From Spirochaetaceae bacterium (GTDB taxonomy: Bacteria > Spirochaetota > Spirochaetia > Treponematales > Breznakiellaceae), in assembly GCA_031255315.1 (NCBI GenBank), contig JAIRSS010000031.1:1-31367 (forward strand): 31,367 bases of DNA, read 5' to 3'. The notes beneath the pieces are model-generated. The model made no database searches. It was not told where the DNA came from and was given only the letters and a program-made list of their open reading frames with translations. The position numbers and the translations under genes were made by a program. Below are positions 30,952 through 31,367 of this stretch, piece after piece (position 1 is the first letter of the stretch; the number at the start of each line of letters is the position of its first letter).

Positions 30952-31367
30952 TCATAAATCTTCAGGCGACGCGATGCATCCCGTCACGGCCGCCGCCGCC
31001 GCCGACGCGGGGCTCATCAGGTGGACCATGCCGCCTTTCCCCATTCGTCCGTAGAAGTTCCGGTTTGTCGTGGACGCGCAGACTTCGCCTTCCGCAAGGA
31101 CGCCGTTGGACATGCCCAGACAGGCTCCGCAGGTGGGATTGGTAACGCAGAACCCAGCGTCCATGAACACCGTGATAAGCCCCTCCGCCAGGGCTTGAGC
31201 GTATACGGCGGGAGTGGCGGGGGATACAATGGCCCGGACGGTTCCGGCGATTTTACGACCCCTAAGAACCGCCGCCGCTTCCCGAAGGTCCTCTATACGC
31301 CCGTTGGTACAGGACCCGATGTAGACCTGATCCACCGGCGTTCCTTTTAGCTCCCTGATGGGTTTGA
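30952..31367 (-). CDS. leuC: 3-isopropylmalate dehydratase large subunit (LeuC), C-terminal part only
   Basis: This aconitase-family large subunit is cut by the window edge, so only its last 137 or so residues are seen. The frame stays open to the right edge (KPIRELKGTPVDQVYIGSCTNG), so the GTG at 31335 is an internal Val, not a start. The [4Fe-4S] ligands are visible: Cys in 'GSCTNGR' and the pair in 'NPTCGACLG'. 'STTNRNFYGRMGKGGMVHLMSPASAAAAAVTGCIASPEDL' is the family C-terminus. With LeuD it forms the dehydratase. The stop (30952-30954) is 10 bases before the leuD ATG. Confidence 0.9.
   Translation of the reverse strand, partial: KPIRELKGTPVDQVYIGSCTNGRIEDLREAAAVLRGRKIAGTVRAIVSPATPAVYAQALAEGLITVFMDAGFCVTNPTCGACLGMSNGVLAEGEVCASTTNRNFYGRMGKGGMVHLMSPASAAAAAVTGCIASPEDL

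Noticed and set aside
31335..31335. GTG at 31335 as the start of a short independent gene
   Set aside because: The frame is open to the window edge and the upstream codons continue the LeuC sequence (ELKGTPVDQVYIGSC).

Overview
The window looks like a chromosomal core segment from a spirochaete, most likely a treponeme. Three things point there: the flagellar run flgB-flgC-fliE-fliF-fliG-fliH-fliI-fliJ sits directly behind a cell-division and topA/xer block (an order I recall from Treponema pallidum), the DNA is moderately GC-rich, and a nitrogen-fixation-type activator (NifA) is present. NifA suggests a free-living or termite-gut type treponeme rather than a pathogen. The species assignment is inference.

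Layout. (1) Bases 1-518: the 5' end of a hemerythrin-type oxygen-binding gene on the minus strand, a hairpin-rich structured element (125-295), and a sigma-54-type -24/-12 promoter facing the hemerythrin gene. (2) 519-2135, minus: nifA. (3) 2435-4131: rplM-rpsI (ribosomal L13 and S9), then recX and a hairpin-rich end. (4) 4277-13213: a shortened division and cell-wall (dcw) cluster, mraZ-rsmH-ftsL-murF-mraY-ftsW-ftsQ-ftsA-ftsZ. The genes are mostly overlapping or only a few bases apart. A good promoter and three 10-bp-spaced MraZ-box-like repeats lie in front of mraZ. ftsI, murE, murD, murG and murC are absent from their usual places. (5) 13215-18985: a Xer recombinase, a membrane-anchored TPR protein, dprA, topA and a second Xer recombinase. 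(6) 19037-21192: the HslV/HslU protease. (7) 21212-28277: the flagellar basal-body, switch and export operon. (8) Minus strand, 28290-31367: a membrane-anchored 522-residue protein of unknown role, then a leuC(partial)-leuD-thioesterase operon read towards it.

How the genes work together. Region 4 makes lipid I (MurF, MraY) and the divisome (FtsL, FtsW, FtsQ, FtsA, FtsZ) under probable MraZ autoregulation. Region 5 handles incoming or newly replicated DNA (DprA, topoisomerase I, Xer). Region 6 is a quality-control protease. Region 7 builds the MS ring, rod, switch and export ATPase of the periplasmic flagella. The order dprA-topA-xer-hslV-hslU-flgB-flgC-fliE-fliF-fliG-fliH-fliI-fliJ closely matches the Bacillus subtilis order smf-topA-trmFO-codV-clpQ-clpY-codY-flgB and onward, with trmFO and codY missing here.

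No CRISPR array, rRNA, tRNA or insertion sequence was recognised, and no wholly new multi-gene system. The least explained DNA is intergenic: the hairpin element at 125-295 and a 17-23 base word (TTTTGGAACAGCYTCAA) that recurs next to three unrelated genes.
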